Positions 1-10,900 are shown, counted from the first letter of the stretch. The stretch is DNA of 64,000 nucleotides from Microbulbifer mangrovi (GCF_002009015.1 NZ_LZDE01000347.1:89025-153024), one strand, 5' to 3'. Program-made: numbers and translations. Notes: generated from the sequence alone by a model not told the origin.

Positions 1-1
1 C

Positions 2-997
2 TTCTTCGGTTTCGGGATGAACAAGCCGCACCTGCCGTGGATCGCGCCGAAAAAATACTGGGATCTTTACGATCCCAAAGACATAGCGATGACGACACAG
101 ACGGACGCGCCCGAAAATAGCGCGGCCATGGGCCTGCATGCGTCGTTTGAGCTCAGAACCTTCTTCGACATTCCTAAAGACACACCCATTTCTCCGGAGA
201 TGGCATTAACCCTGCGCCATGCCTATCTGGCCTGTATCAGCTATGTGGATGCACAGATCGGTCGCATGCTGGATGCCATGAAAGCGGAACGCGTACTCGA
301 CAATACCGTCGTCATTTTGTGGAGCGACCACGGTTTCCACCTCGGTGAAATGGGGATTTGGGGCAAGGCCACCAATTATGAAATCGCTGCTCGCGTACCA
401 CTGATTATTTCCACCCCGGCAACCAGAGCCAATCCGCAAAGCGCCAAGACGGACGCGCTGGTGGAGCTGATCGACATGTATCCCACCTTGTCCGATCTGG
501 CCGGTATTCCGCGTCCGTCCCACATCGAGGGCCGAAGCCTTGTGCCGCTACTGGACAATCCCGACCAGGACTGGTGGAGCACCGCTGCCTACAGCCAGTT
601 CCCCAACCCGGCACTTCGGGAATGGGGTGCCTACCCGCTGCGCCCGGGTATGCGCGAAACCTACTTCAAAACCCTGATTGTGCGGGTGGAAGAAAAAATT
701 CAGCAACAACAGAAATCCACCTGGGATCGCGAGCTGTTTGAACAGCATTTGATGGGCTACTCCATGCGTACCCAGCGCTATCGCATGATCGCCTGGATGG
801 ATACCCGCGATATCGATACAGCGCCACTATTTGTGGAGCTTTATGACCACGAAACCGACCCGAAAGAAACCCGCAACGTTGCCGATAACAACGAGTCCGT
901 AGTGGCGAGGCTGTTAAAGCAAATGCGCGCAGACCTGAACCTGACGGCCATGACTGCTGAGAACACGGCCAGCACCGAAGAGATTGCCAAGAGGTAA
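2..997 (+). CDS. S1-family sulfatase, 5'-truncated by window edge
   Basis: The reading frame is already open at the first bases and runs to TAA at 995-997, so only the C-terminal 331 or so residues are visible. The Met at 17 is internal. The sequence resembles iduronate-2-sulfatase-like members of the alkaline-phosphatase superfamily: an N-K-P-H-x-P-W motif at the left edge, then a metal-site stretch WSDHGFHLGEMGIWGKATNYE with its neighbouring residues, and later an R-Y-R-MIAW and LYDHETDPKETRN ending. These are family hallmarks. The Cys/Ser-x-Pro-x-Arg formylglycine site lies upstream of the window. It probably acts in the periplasm, removing sulfate esters from carrageenan-type oligosaccharides (inferred from neighbours). 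The next gene starts 6 bases downstream, so the two are likely co-transcribed. The exact S1 subfamily cannot be fixed; S1_7 is possible. Confidence 0.88.
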   Translation, partial: FFGFGMNKPHLPWIAPKKYWDLYDPKDIAMTTQTDAPENSAAMGLHASFELRTFFDIPKDTPISPEMALTLRHAYLACISYVDAQIGRMLDAMKAERVLDNTVVILWSDHGFHLGEMGIWGKATNYEIAARVPLIISTPATRANPQSAKTDALVELIDMYPTLSDLAGIPRPSHIEGRSLVPLLDNPDQDWWSTAAYSQFPNPALREWGAYPLRPGMRETYFKTLIVRVEEKIQQQQKSTWDRELFEQHLMGYSMRTQRYRMIAWMDTRDIDTAPLFVELYDHETDPKETRNVADNNESVVARLLKQMRADLNLTAMTAENTASTEEIAKR

Positions 998-1003
998 ATA
1001 ACA

Positions 1004-2929
1004 GTGAAAAGAAGAAACTTTTTCAAAGTCGGTGCTGCCGCAGTTGCAGGTACTACTCTGGTATCCCAGTCGGCTGCCGCCGCCGGCAGCCCCAATGCCC
1101 TAATCAGCGACCGCAAGGAAGATCAATGGCTGCATCTCGGAACCGGTAAGTCCGAGACACCCGTCCGCCACCGGGAAGAAAGCTACGATGTTGCCGTCAT
1201 CGGCGGCGGCGCTGCCGGTATCTGTGCCGCCGTATCCGCTGCGCGTCTCGGTCGCAAAGTCGTGCTGATTCAGGATCGTCCGGTGCTCGGCGGCAACGCA
1301 TCCAGTGAAATGCGTGTGCACCTGAACGGGGTAAACCGCCTGAAGACCGGCCTCGCCGAACGTGAGACCGGCATCATCGAAGAGATGCTGCTGCACAACC
1401 GGTTTGAAAATCCGCAGGAGTCCTTCCCGGTTTGGGACCACGTACTGTATGACTTCGTGATTCGCGAGCCCAACATTACTCTCATGCTCAACACACAGGG
1501 CATCGAGGCGATTATGCAAGGCGACCGCATCGCCAAAATCCGCTGCTGGCAGCTGACCACCGAAACCGAGTACCTGATTTCTGCACCCTACTTTATTGAC
1601 TGCTCCGGTGACGGCCTGATTGCCGCTACCGCCGGTGCCGAGTACCGCACCGGCCGCGAAGGCAAAAAAGAATTCGACGAGACCTTCGCCCCGGACGAGC
1701 CCGATGGCTGGCAGATGGGTGCATCCCTGCTGATGTCTGCAAAAGATATGGGCAAACCCGTACCCTACCGTGCCCCCAGCTGGGCCATCAAATTCGATGC
1801 CGAGAACGCGCACAAGCGCCGCAAGTTCGACGCCTACCACGAGGGCATCTGGTGGGTGGAAGTGGGCAGCGACGACGACATCATCGCTGACCAGGAAATC
1901 AACCGTCACAAGCTGATGGGATACCTGCACGGGGTGTGGGACTACATCAAGAACTCCGGAAAATTCCCGGAAAGTGCAAACCTCGCACTGGACTGGGTGG
2001 GCTCCCTCCCCTCACGTCGCGAGTCCCGCCGCTTTATCGGTGACTACATCCATTCAGAAAAAGACCTGACGGAAAACCGTCACTTCAAGGATGCCGTTGC
2101 CTTCGGCGGCTGGGGTATCGACGAGCACAATCCGGGTGGTATGGAAAACATCCATATGGCACCCACGATTTTCCACGCGCACTTTGACGAGGTGTACCAG
2201 GTGCCTTTCCGCAGCCTGTACTCCCGCAACGTGCCCAACCTGCTGTTCGCCGGGCGCAACGTCAGCCAGACCCATATTGCACTGGCGTCCTCCCGTATCA
2301 TGGCGACCTGCGCACTGATGGGCCAGGCAGTAGGCACCGCAGCACATCTGTGCCTGGAACAAAACGTCACACCGCGGGAAATTGCCCACAAACATATCGA
2401 TGCCTTGCAGGAACAGCTGCTGCGGGATGATGTGTATATTCCCAAACGCCCGGCAAAAGACCCGCTGGACCTCGCCAAACAATCCGCCGAGATCATTGCC
2501 TCGAGCACCAAGTCTGGCAAGCCGGCACTGCTGACCGACGGCATTGCACGGGATGTCAACGAGGATATCCACCATTGGCAATCCGCGGAGCTCCCGGCCG
2601 AGGTTCAGCTGGAATGGGCGGATCCGGTGACCCTGTCCACCTTTGAGATCAAGTGCGATACCAACGTGAAGCGCAACATCATGATGCGCAAGGACTCACT
2701 GAACGACGAACTGTTCAACAACAGCGTGCCGGAAGAGATGGTCAAATTCCTGTCAATTTCTGCCCGGGTAAGCGGCAAGTGGCAGGAACTGGGTACCATC
2801 AGCGAGAACCGCACTCGCCTGATTCGCTTCGACTTCCCGCCTGTAAAAACCACCGCATTGCGGGTACGGGTCACCGAAACCTACGGCAAGCCCACCGTAA
2901 AACTGTTCGAAGTACGCGCCTACGCATGA
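1004..2929 (+). CDS. Tat-exported FAD-dependent oxidoreductase
   Basis: The start is a GTG. The first 27 residues form a Tat signal (K-R-R-N-F-F-K, a hydrophobic run, then AAAA), which predicts export after folding with the cofactor. A dinucleotide-binding motif GGGAAG (residues 67-72) follows YDVAVI, and a G-G-N-A-S-S-E-M-R loop follows the Rossmann start, as in the FAD_oxidored family. Residues from about 525 to the end look like a beta-sandwich of the discoidin type that often ends these proteins. The substrate is unknown. Placement directly after a sulfatase suggests oxidative trimming of a modified galactan unit (inference). The stop overlaps the start of the next gene (ATGATGG), which implies translational coupling with the lipoprotein. 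Confidence 0.85.
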   Translation: MKRRNFFKVGAAAVAGTTLVSQSAAAAGSPNALISDRKEDQWLHLGTGKSETPVRHREESYDVAVIGGGAAGICAAVSAARLGRKVVLIQDRPVLGGNASSEMRVHLNGVNRLKTGLAERETGIIEEMLLHNRFENPQESFPVWDHVLYDFVIREPNITLMLNTQGIEAIMQGDRIAKIRCWQLTTETEYLISAPYFIDCSGDGLIAATAGAEYRTGREGKKEFDETFAPDEPDGWQMGASLLMSAKDMGKPVPYRAPSWAIKFDAENAHKRRKFDAYHEGIWWVEVGSDDDIIADQEINRHKLMGYLHGVWDYIKNSGKFPESANLALDWVGSLPSRRESRRFIGDYIHSEKDLTENRHFKDAVAFGGWGIDEHNPGGMENIHMAPTIFHAHFDEVYQVPFRSLYSRNVPNLLFAGRNVSQTHIALASSRIMATCALMGQAVGTAAHLCLEQNVTPREIAHKHIDALQEQLLRDDVYIPKRPAKDPLDLAKQSAEIIASSTKSGKPALLTDGIARDVNEDIHHWQSAELPAEVQLEWADPVTLSTFEIKCDTNVKRNIMMRKDSLNDELFNNSVPEEMVKFLSISARVSGKWQELGTISENRTRLIRFDFPPVKTTALRVRVTETYGKPTVKLFEVRAYA

Positions 2930-4131
2930 TGGACTGCAAGCGCACCCTAATCGCGACCACCGCAACCCTGCTGCTCATCCTGCAGGGTTGCGGCGTGGAA
3001 ACAGCGGAGTTCATCACACCCGGGGAAAGACCAGCGGCTGCCGCCTTCAGTCACTCGTCGGAGGCGGGCGAAAGCGAGAAGACCAGCGCACACAAAGTGC
3101 GCTTCTACCACCCGGCCAACAAATCGGGGGGCGAGGAGACGCGGACGCTGTATCAGAAGTTTGAGGATGCCGATGCACCCTACCGCGGTGATTACTACAT
3201 GGATGTACCCTCCGTGTACTGCGGCGAAGGTATCTGCAAGATCGATATAGTGCGTCTGCACTGGGACTGGCTCGGGCGCTACACACATTTCTCCTTGGAA
3301 GCACCCACGGACCTTGAAAAAGGCAACGAGGAAGATTTCACCGAGGCGGATTACCAGAAACTCCAGACCGTTCTCTCCAATCGCGATTCCGGGCTAGCGG
3401 ATCTCACCAAGGACGAGCTGATCCTCCCCAATGCCGGCGGTGAACGCGTGGACGGCCTTACCGGCGCAACCGTTTCCCTGCGCAAGTCAGACTATGTAGA
3501 AGGGGCCATCTGGACCTGCTACACCCTGTGGCATTTTGCCAATGGCGAGCTCGAAGGGCTGATTCGCAACCTGAGCGGTGACGCCGCTCCAGCAGAAACG
3601 CTGTCAGCACTGCTCGCCACTGGCAGCGATGCGGAAGCCGCTTTCGCGCTACAGCAGTTCGCACGACGGGGGCTGGACAGCGACCAGGTGACCAACCTGA
3701 TCACCCGAAAGCTGGAGCAAGGTAATACCACCCTGTACAGAGACATATTCAACTATCTGCAGCAGCTGCCAACCGAGAAAGGCCTCCGGGTACTGCAAAC
3801 GTTTGCCGCGACAGACGACTCCCATTTGCGCCTCATGGTACTCGCTTACCTGCAGCAGCTACATGAGCTCCCGGACAAAAAATTGCTGGCAGAGCTTTCA
3901 CACGACGCCGCTCGCTGGAACTCCTTCAACGAAATTCACCGTCTACTCGCCCTATTGCAGAGTCACGCGCTGGACGACGCGGAGATCAACCGCGCCATCA
4001 GCGCGCTGCTTCATCATGACAATTTTGTTATCGCCAGAAAAGCCTACTGGTATCTGAAAGAAGCACCGGCAAGCGCGACCGATCACGAGCGGCTGACAGA
4101 GTTCGGCGAAAAGAACCGCGCTCGTCTCTAG
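2926..4131 (+). CDS. Predicted lipoprotein with FMN-binding-like motif and HEAT-like repeats
   Basis: The start is placed at the ATG overlapping the preceding stop (2926, or 2929). The open frame extends further upstream, but that part lies inside the FAD gene. The N-terminus MMDCKRTLIATT, a hydrophobic run and LQGC look like a lipoprotein signal, although Gln before Gly-Cys is an unusual lipobox. Residues 176-184 read DGLTGATVS, very close to the D-x-x-(S/T)-G-A-(S/T)-x-(T/S) signature at which ApbE attaches FMN covalently in NqrC-like proteins. The C-terminal half is helical with HEAT-like pairs (for example GLRVLQTF and LRLMVLAYLQQL). I do not recognise a named family. The coupling to the FAD oxidoreductase suggests an electron-transfer partner (inference). 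Confidence 0.75.
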   Translation: MMDCKRTLIATTATLLLILQGCGVETAEFITPGERPAAAAFSHSSEAGESEKTSAHKVRFYHPANKSGGEETRTLYQKFEDADAPYRGDYYMDVPSVYCGEGICKIDIVRLHWDWLGRYTHFSLEAPTDLEKGNEEDFTEADYQKLQTVLSNRDSGLADLTKDELILPNAGGERVDGLTGATVSLRKSDYVEGAIWTCYTLWHFANGELEGLIRNLSGDAAPAETLSALLATGSDAEAAFALQQFARRGLDSDQVTNLITRKLEQGNTTLYRDIFNYLQQLPTEKGLRVLQTFAATDDSHLRLMVLAYLQQLHELPDKKLLAELSHDAARWNSFNEIHRLLALLQSHALDDAEINRAISALLHHDNFVIARKAYWYLKEAPASATDHERLTEFGEKNRARL

Positions 4132-4149
4132 GCCACCATCGACAATCGT

Positions 4150-4167
4150 TTCTTACATATGAAGTGC
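4150..4167. promoter_or_regulatory. Degenerate carrageenan-cluster operator-like site
   Basis: TTACATATGAAGTGC resembles the AAACATATGATGTTT palindrome found at four other places in the left cluster, matching 10 of 15 positions with the ACATATGA core intact. It lies about 125 bases before the LamG protein gene. No convincing core promoter was seen with it, so it is listed only as a weak candidate. Confidence 0.25.
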
Positions 4168-4291
4168 AACCGTAATCTTTGCACGAGGAGGAAGATGACC
4201 TGACTAAAAACCACATCTATGCGTGGGCTTAATAGCGGCCCATTGCTGTAACTGGATGACTCTTAAAAAAATAATATGAGAGAAAACAATA

Positions 4292-7200
4292 ATGAAATCC
4301 AATATAGCAGCAGTACTCCTCGCCCTCACGGCGGGGCAAGTAGTTGCGCTCCCCGAGCGCCCTTCTATCGACCGCGATGTGCATATGACTACCGAAACGG
4401 GCAGCACATCCAGCTTTCAAAATCGTCTGTTGCCGGAATACACCCGGCCTACCATTCCCGCATTGCAGACCAGTGCCGATGGCAGGATCAGTATTTCTCA
4501 CAAGCCCCAGCGTAACGGGCGCTTGGCGATTCGCTTGCAAGTTCCGGAGAAGTTCGAGGATCCCGGTCACCCGAATTACGCCCGTGCATTCGTCGACCAC
4601 ATTCCCGGAACAGATATTCTGGGCAGGCCCGATGCGCTTGTGCCAAATGTGACCAACGCTAACACTACGTACAACGCGGATGGTTCAATCACCCTGAGCG
4701 GTGCGTCCATTACCAACAATATCCTGAACAACAACTACGGCGGCGGCTCCACAGCGCACCATGGACTGTGTGACCCGACGTTTGACCCGCATGATACGCG
4801 CAAGAATCCCTACGCATGTGGCACAAACAGCGATCGCGACTGCTACGATCTGGTTTTGATCCGGGCAGACGAGCCCTCAGGCGGTGTCAACGTTCCCGAC
4901 GAAAATGGCCAGAGTATCAATGTTGAGGCCCGGCGTATTTACGGTATTCCCTTCACCGTAGAGGTCACCAACCCGAAAACCGCCAATGCAGAAATCACGG
5001 AAATCCGTCTTCCCCCGGTGGTGAGTGATCCCAGTGCTGCCAACAACCCCTATGCGGGCCCAACTGTACCGGCTCAGGGTTTTCTGGAGCCCAATGTAGC
5101 CGGAAATGGCAAGCTGTTATTTCTCCGCGTCAATGGTGGCACCACGGTCTATTACAACGACAGCAGCGGTAACCGGGTCAAGACGCAATCCGACAACGTG
5201 TATTTCTTTAATGAGGCGAACGCGTCATCCAATCCTGGCAATCACTTTGCCGCCTGTGATGTGAATCAATGGACTGCCGACAGTATTCGTCCGCTGAGCC
5301 ACGCACCCTACGACGACTCGATCAATACGCGCTACGGCTTTGCCATGCAGCTATTCCGGGATACAGAAAATGATGTAATCCCGGAGAATCAGCCGATGTC
5401 CACCTACCCATGGATCGACAAAAACGCGGACAATATCTCGTTTACCGCGGTGGGCTACGACCTCCTGGATGAATCCAATGAGAATAATAAAACAGCGTCT
5501 GCCGACCCCGTCGTTAGCTATATCGAATGCGTGACGTCGTCACCCGACTGTCTGGCACCGGCGGATAGCCAGTCCGGCGGCATCCTCAATGGCCGCATCA
5601 TTATGGGACTGTGGACTCGCGGAAAAATGGTGTTGCTGGACAATCTGGTCAACAACATCGATTACAGTCTCGGTGGGCTGGATGCCGCGCAACGCCGGAT
5701 ACAACTGTATGAGCCCGGCCTGGGCAGCGATGGCTTTGTCCGAGTAGGCAACGGGCGCGACAATCAGGAAGATGAACATCCTCTGGCAAGCTCCGGAAAT
5801 ACCACCTTCTTTGATTCGAATGAGCATCGCTTCAACTACTTCCGTAATACCCTGCGCCCGGTCAGCCCCGCCGACGTCAGCTGGCTCGTCAGCTCCGGAC
5901 GCGGAACCACCGAATTGCCGTTTGACGACTACCTGAATCCGGACAGCTTTATCGTCGCGAATATGGTCCAGGTGATTAACATGCGCGCCAGTGGGAATCG
6001 CGAGATCATTCCCGGGCAAATCCAGAATGCGGCCACTGGTGGCCGTCGGCTTCTGGCAGACCAGGGTGGTTCTCCGGCAGATACCGAGTGGCGTATTCCC
6101 ACCTCTGGCGAGCTGATTTCGAACGATAGCCTGCTGCCGAGAGTAGAACCCGTCGCCAACGGTGGTATCCACGGCAAGGGGCTCTGGCTGCAAAACGACG
6201 GTGATGGTGTCCGCTTCCAGATTCCCGTACAAAGCGGTCACTCGAGCACCAACGTCAGTACACAATCCTGGTACTACGGCCTGTTCTTCGATCAGCGCAA
6301 CAAATCTACCGGCGGTGACAAGCGCCTGATTACCTTTCCGGACAATACAAGTATCAGCATCCGGGCCGGTAACCGGGTAATTTTCAAGCGCGCCGATGGA
6401 ACCGTCGCCGAAAATTACTTGATTGATGAGCCGATTCTGCAACAAACCGATGGCACTACCGTCACCAACGGCAATGGTTGGGTGCACCTCGGATTGCAAG
6501 TATCCGCCAACGGCACCAGCACAACCGTCCTCCTGTACCTGGACGGCTACCCGGTGCACCAGTTTTCAGAAAACCAGGTCCTGTTCCAGCTACAGGAAGG
6601 CAGCGGAGCCTACCTGACCCTCGGCGGGGGCTCCGGTAACACCCAGTTCATGGGCTGGATCGACGAGTTCAAGGTTTTCGCCCAGGCCCTGAACCCGGAA
6701 GTCGCGTGCAATATGGCCAACGGCACTATTGCCGGTGTCAGTGGATCTCCAGCTCCGCTCTGGGCCGGCTGGGCGAGTACGGTTCCGTCCACCATGCACA
6801 ACCTGGTGAATACGGCCGTCGCCCAGGACACTGATCCCAATACCCCGACTTACGCGCAGTATGTCTGTTACCACAATTTCACTGCCGACTTTGCCGCACA
6901 CCTGGGAAATATCCCGAGCGGGCTCAGCGGGGTACGGGACAACATCAACTTTCCCGAAGGGCCAATCTATTTCGATAGGGAACGACCGGATTCAAGTACC
7001 AACACCTTCTGCCTCAGCTGCCATACCAGCGATGGCAGAGACGGGCTGACCATCGCCGCCCTGGCACGTAACCCGGGTGTACTGGCCATCAACGATCCCA
7101 GAAGGCAACCCATGCAACCAGACCCGTTTGCCTACGGCGTTATTCCTGCGTCATGGGTAGCAAGCTTTGAGACCCCCAACCCTGCACTGGTCGGAGATGA

Positions 7201-7777
7201 AAGCAATCCGGTCTGCATCGATGAGTTTGACCTGCCCCGCTTCGACGGTTCGAGCAGTTACACCTGCGTCGCCCACGCCACTTCAGGTGGAAGTTCAAGC
7301 GGAGGAAGCTCCGGTGGTTCAAGCAGCTCTGGAGGGTCAGGAAGCTCCGGTGGTGGACAGGGTCAGGGACTGTTTTCCACAGCAACTTTCGCAGAGGCCA
7401 GTGGCAACTGGAACACCGGATTTGAGGTCGCATTTGACGATGATTCTTCGGGCACGGAAGCAACCGCCAACGCCCGCGGAGACTCCTCAGAGCGCGTTTA
7501 CCTGGAGTTCGATTTCGGCGGGAGCTACAACAATCTTCAGTTCACGCTATTTGAAGACGACAGCAACCCTTACCAGATTCTCAGCTGGCGAATTCGACGC
7601 GTCAACGCAACCAATATCACCAACATGACAGGGTTCGAACAATCCTCGGGGGTTGGCCCTCAGGTAATCACTCTGGATCCCACTATTAGCGCTTCAAGAA
7701 TTCGAATTGAACTGCTCGCGCCAAGTGGCCAGGAGGTCGGGCTGGTGGAGGTTGAAGCAACCGGGCTGCCCGAATAA
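4292..7777 (+). CDS. Giant secreted LamG-domain protein with a single CXXCH motif
   Basis: The protein has 1161 residues with a Sec signal at the N-terminus (hydrophobic AAVLLALTAG then VVALP). Residues about 630-808 form a LamG/concanavalin-like sandwich, ending in the typical GWIDEFKVFAQAL. A haem-c-like C-L-S-C-H motif sits at residues 907-911. A Ser/Gly-rich linker (about 998-1030) joins a C-terminal beta-sandwich of about 125 residues that looks like a carbohydrate-binding module. The N-terminal 600 residues are not recognised. The protein is probably extracellular or surface-bound. It may bind galactan and carry a redox group (inference). A GAGAGAAAA stretch before the start is the likely ribosome site, and a hairpin lies just after the stop. 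Confidence 0.75.
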   Translation: MKSNIAAVLLALTAGQVVALPERPSIDRDVHMTTETGSTSSFQNRLLPEYTRPTIPALQTSADGRISISHKPQRNGRLAIRLQVPEKFEDPGHPNYARAFVDHIPGTDILGRPDALVPNVTNANTTYNADGSITLSGASITNNILNNNYGGGSTAHHGLCDPTFDPHDTRKNPYACGTNSDRDCYDLVLIRADEPSGGVNVPDENGQSINVEARRIYGIPFTVEVTNPKTANAEITEIRLPPVVSDPSAANNPYAGPTVPAQGFLEPNVAGNGKLLFLRVNGGTTVYYNDSSGNRVKTQSDNVYFFNEANASSNPGNHFAACDVNQWTADSIRPLSHAPYDDSINTRYGFAMQLFRDTENDVIPENQPMSTYPWIDKNADNISFTAVGYDLLDESNENNKTASADPVVSYIECVTSSPDCLAPADSQSGGILNGRIIMGLWTRGKMVLLDNLVNNIDYSLGGLDAAQRRIQLYEPGLGSDGFVRVGNGRDNQEDEHPLASSGNTTFFDSNEHRFNYFRNTLRPVSPADVSWLVSSGRGTTELPFDDYLNPDSFIVANMVQVINMRASGNREIIPGQIQNAATGGRRLLADQGGSPADTEWRIPTSGELISNDSLLPRVEPVANGGIHGKGLWLQNDGDGVRFQIPVQSGHSSTNVSTQSWYYGLFFDQRNKSTGGDKRLITFPDNTSISIRAGNRVIFKRADGTVAENYLIDEPILQQTDGTTVTNGNGWVHLGLQVSANGTSTTVLLYLDGYPVHQFSENQVLFQLQEGSGAYLTLGGGSGNTQFMGWIDEFKVFAQALNPEVACNMANGTIAGVSGSPAPLWAGWASTVPSTMHNLVNTAVAQDTDPNTPTYAQYVCYHNFTADFAAHLGNIPSGLSGVRDNINFPEGPIYFDRERPDSSTNTFCLSCHTSDGRDGLTIAALARNPGVLAINDPRRQPMQPDPFAYGVIPASWVASFETPNPALVGDESNPVCIDEFDLPRFDGSSSYTCVAHATSGGSSSGGSSGGSSSSGGSGSSGGGQGQGLFSTATFAEASGNWNTGFEVAFDDDSSGTEATANARGDSSERVYLEFDFGGSYNNLQFTLFEDDSNPYQILSWRIRRVNATNITNMTGFEQSSGVGPQVITLDPTISASRIRIELLAPSGQEVGLVEVEATGLPE

Positions 7778-7797
7778 GCACTTTAGAGAAAAGCCAC

Positions 7798-7830
7798 CGT
7801 GAAGTGTCGGCATCGGCACTTCACGATTTT
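7798..7830 (+). terminator. Hairpin after the LamG gene
   Basis: CGTGAAGTG and CACTTCACG form a 9-bp perfect stem with a 10-base loop, followed by a short ATTTTG tail. It separates the LamG gene from the GH82 gene. The U-run is short, so termination may be partial. Confidence 0.6.
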
Positions 7831-7982
7831 GCGATCACCTTAAATCAGCATGCGTATCTATTAAAAGGAGGAGATTTAGCGCACGAAACCTATGCATAAA
7901 ATTCCAACTCGGGCAACACCAGTGCCCAATACCCAATCAGAATAAATTCCAAAAAAACATGGTGACCAGGAGAAAAGAAACT

Positions 7983-10900
7983 ATGAAAAATCAGCAATTA
8001 TGCAGACGAATATTATTGTCTGCCTTGCTAGCCGGGGGCATGATCTCGAGTAGTGCAGTACTCGCGCAACTCGATAGCGCCGCCGATAACCCGGAGCTGA
8101 ACGGCGACCCATCTTGCCGCCCAAATCATGACAAGAACACCGGCAACGGCAATGCCGGAGGCAAGGATTTCGACTGCGACGGCATCAAGAACAAGGACGA
8201 TGCCGACGATGACAATGATGGCGTTACCGACGTCGATGAAATCGCCAACGGAACCGAGCCGAGAAATTCAGATACGGATGGTGACGGTACGAATGACGGC
8301 GAAGATGTATTCCCTCTCGATTCATCAGAGTGGATGGATACCGACAGAGATGGCGTCGGTAACAATGCGGATACCGATGATGACGACGACGGCGTCAGTG
8401 ACAGCGAGGAAGCCGAAAAAGGCACCGACCCGCTGAATCCAGACACCGACGGTGACGGCATAAACGATGCGGTGGATGTATTCCCGCTGGATCCTTCTGA
8501 GACCGAAGACGCCGATGGCGATGGCATCGGCAATAACGCAGATACCGACAACGACAATGACGGTGTCAGCGACGAAAACGAACTAATCAACGGTACCGAT
8601 CGTTTCAATCCGGATACGGATGGCGACGGTGTAAACGACGCTGAAGACGCATTTCCTTTAGACGCTCAGAGGAGTGTTGACGACGGCACTGTCGTGTTCA
8701 ATTACGATTTCAACATCAACGAAATCCAGACAGAAAACAACAACTGGGAAGGCTGGGTGTACCCCACGCAAAATCGCGGTGTTATGGCATTTGAGGAGGG
8801 CGCGGGCATCAATGCCTCTGCAGCCTACTCCTACGAAGATACCAGCCCCAATACCAACATCACCCAGAATGGCCTGCGCTTTAACAACAGAACCAATAAA
8901 GACAACATCAATCCATGGACGGTTGCCCTCGGTGAATCGCAAGGCCTCACCGTTCAGGGCGTTTCCCTTTGGGTGAAGGTTGAAAAAGCGGTACCCGGCG
9001 ATGTCACGGTTCAACATCACCTGATCCCCTATCCGCTTATCAATGATAAGAAAGGCCCCACCTTGAGCGCCGGTCTCGACGTAGGTCCGCAATACAATGC
9101 GACGATTCCCGCATCTGATAACGGTACCTGGGTACAGGTAAATCTGGTGGATAGTAAAACCGGCTTCAGTGCCTTCACTATCCCAGATACCTGGAAACAC
9201 TACGATGGTGAATCTCCGATCCAGGTGTATCCGGATATCCTTTTCGGCGGTCTCGACGTCGGTGACAAGGTGTATGTGGACAACTACCAGCTTATTCTCG
9301 GTGAAGACGCTGGTGACCAGGATGGTGGTGATTCTGGTGGATCAGACGGCGGGGATGACGGCAGTTCGGATGGTACATCCACCTTCACCCATAACTTCGA
9401 CACCAACGAAGTGGCGGAAAGCCAGGGCAAACAAGGCTGGATCGAAACCATCAAAGACCGCGGTATTATCGGCTTTGCAGATGGCCAGGGTCGCAACGGT
9501 TCGTCCGCTTTGTCGTGGACAGACAACAGCACCAATATCAATCCCGAGCAAACCGGCACCCTGTATCAGGACTGGACTGGCAACCCGTTTAGCGCGGCAT
9601 TCGGTAACACCGAAATTCTTGGTGATACCCTGACAGCGGCGTCGGTATGGGTGCGCACCGAACTGGTCACTGAGAAAGATATCCAGCTAATCCACTACTT
9701 ACTGCCTTACGGCGTGGTCGACGGTACCAAGGCGACCAAAATCAGCGCGGCCACCGAAATGTCTCCGCGTCTGGTAGGCACCATTCCGGCCGGTAGCAGC
9801 GAATGGGTGAAGGTCGACTTCGTACTCGAAGGCAGTGAGGCCATCGACTTCAAGTTCCCCGCCACCTGGATACCCACCGCTGGCAGCGAACTGGAAATCT
9901 ATCCCGAGTTCAAGTTCGGCAACACCGAGGTGGGCGACAAGATCTTTTTCGATGACTACGAAGCAACCACCGTTGCCGGCGAAGCGCCACCAGCGCCAAC
10001 AGGCTTTAGCATCGATTACGACTTTGAGGAAGCCACTGTCGCGCAAAATGGCGGCTGGGGTTATGTTCTCGCGGGATACGGCTCCATTGGACTGGAAAGC
10101 GGCCTTGGCTACCAGGGTTCCAATGCCCTCTCGTATGTGGATGAGAATGAGCAGACCAGTATCGCCAACCAGTCCATGCTTTGGCACCGTTGGGGTGCTG
10201 CCAACCCGTGGAGCAATGCGTTTGGTGGTGATTCCATCGGTAAAGAAATCGAGACAGTCACATTGCGTGTTCGCGTGGAAAAAGCGGCGGGCAATGTAGG
10301 TACCGAAGATGTAACCATCAAGCATCACCTGCTGCCCTGGAACGTCACCCTGGACGGAGGCAAGTACGGTAAGGTCACCGCAGCGCAGGGCGTTACCGCA
10401 GACTACACCGCAACCGTAAGCTCTGCGGACTTCGGCCAGTGGGTAGACATTACCTTTGTGGATGCGATCACCGACCAGCAGTCCTTCACCATTCCCAGCA
10501 CCTGGAAACTGACAGACGGCGGCGACATCGTTGATGTCCTGCCCTCGTTCTTCTTCGGCGGCCTGGAAGTTGGCGACAAGGTGATCATCGATGATTACCG
10601 CCTCACCGGCAATGAGGGCTCCGGCGATAGCGGTGGCGACGATGGCGGTGAATACGAGGGCCCAGACTACGGTTATCACGACGGTAGTGGCACTTACACC
10701 AGTAACCCGCGCCCGGAACCGCTGGCGGTGGCCGACAGTGACTTCTACACCGAACCCACCTCTTTCGCGGTAACCCGCAATGCGGTAACCGACTACGGTG
10801 TAAACAACCTGGATGCCGGTGACGATACCGCGTCAATGCAGGCCGCTCTGGATGACATCAGCAGTAACCTGGGCGGCGGCAAGCTGACGGTACCGGCCGG

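Noticed and set aside
1100..1930. Minus-strand open frame inside the FAD oxidoreductase gene
   Set aside because: It mirrors the codon periodicity of the plus-strand gene and has no recognisable motif or ribosome site.
2653..2925. Upstream extension of the lipoprotein gene
   Set aside because: It overlaps the coding region of the FAD enzyme and would bury the lipoprotein signal.
8160..8670. Repetitive Asp-rich stretch as a possible DNA repeat array
   Set aside because: The repetition follows protein TSP3 calcium motifs in frame; the DNA units are unequal and not CRISPR-like.
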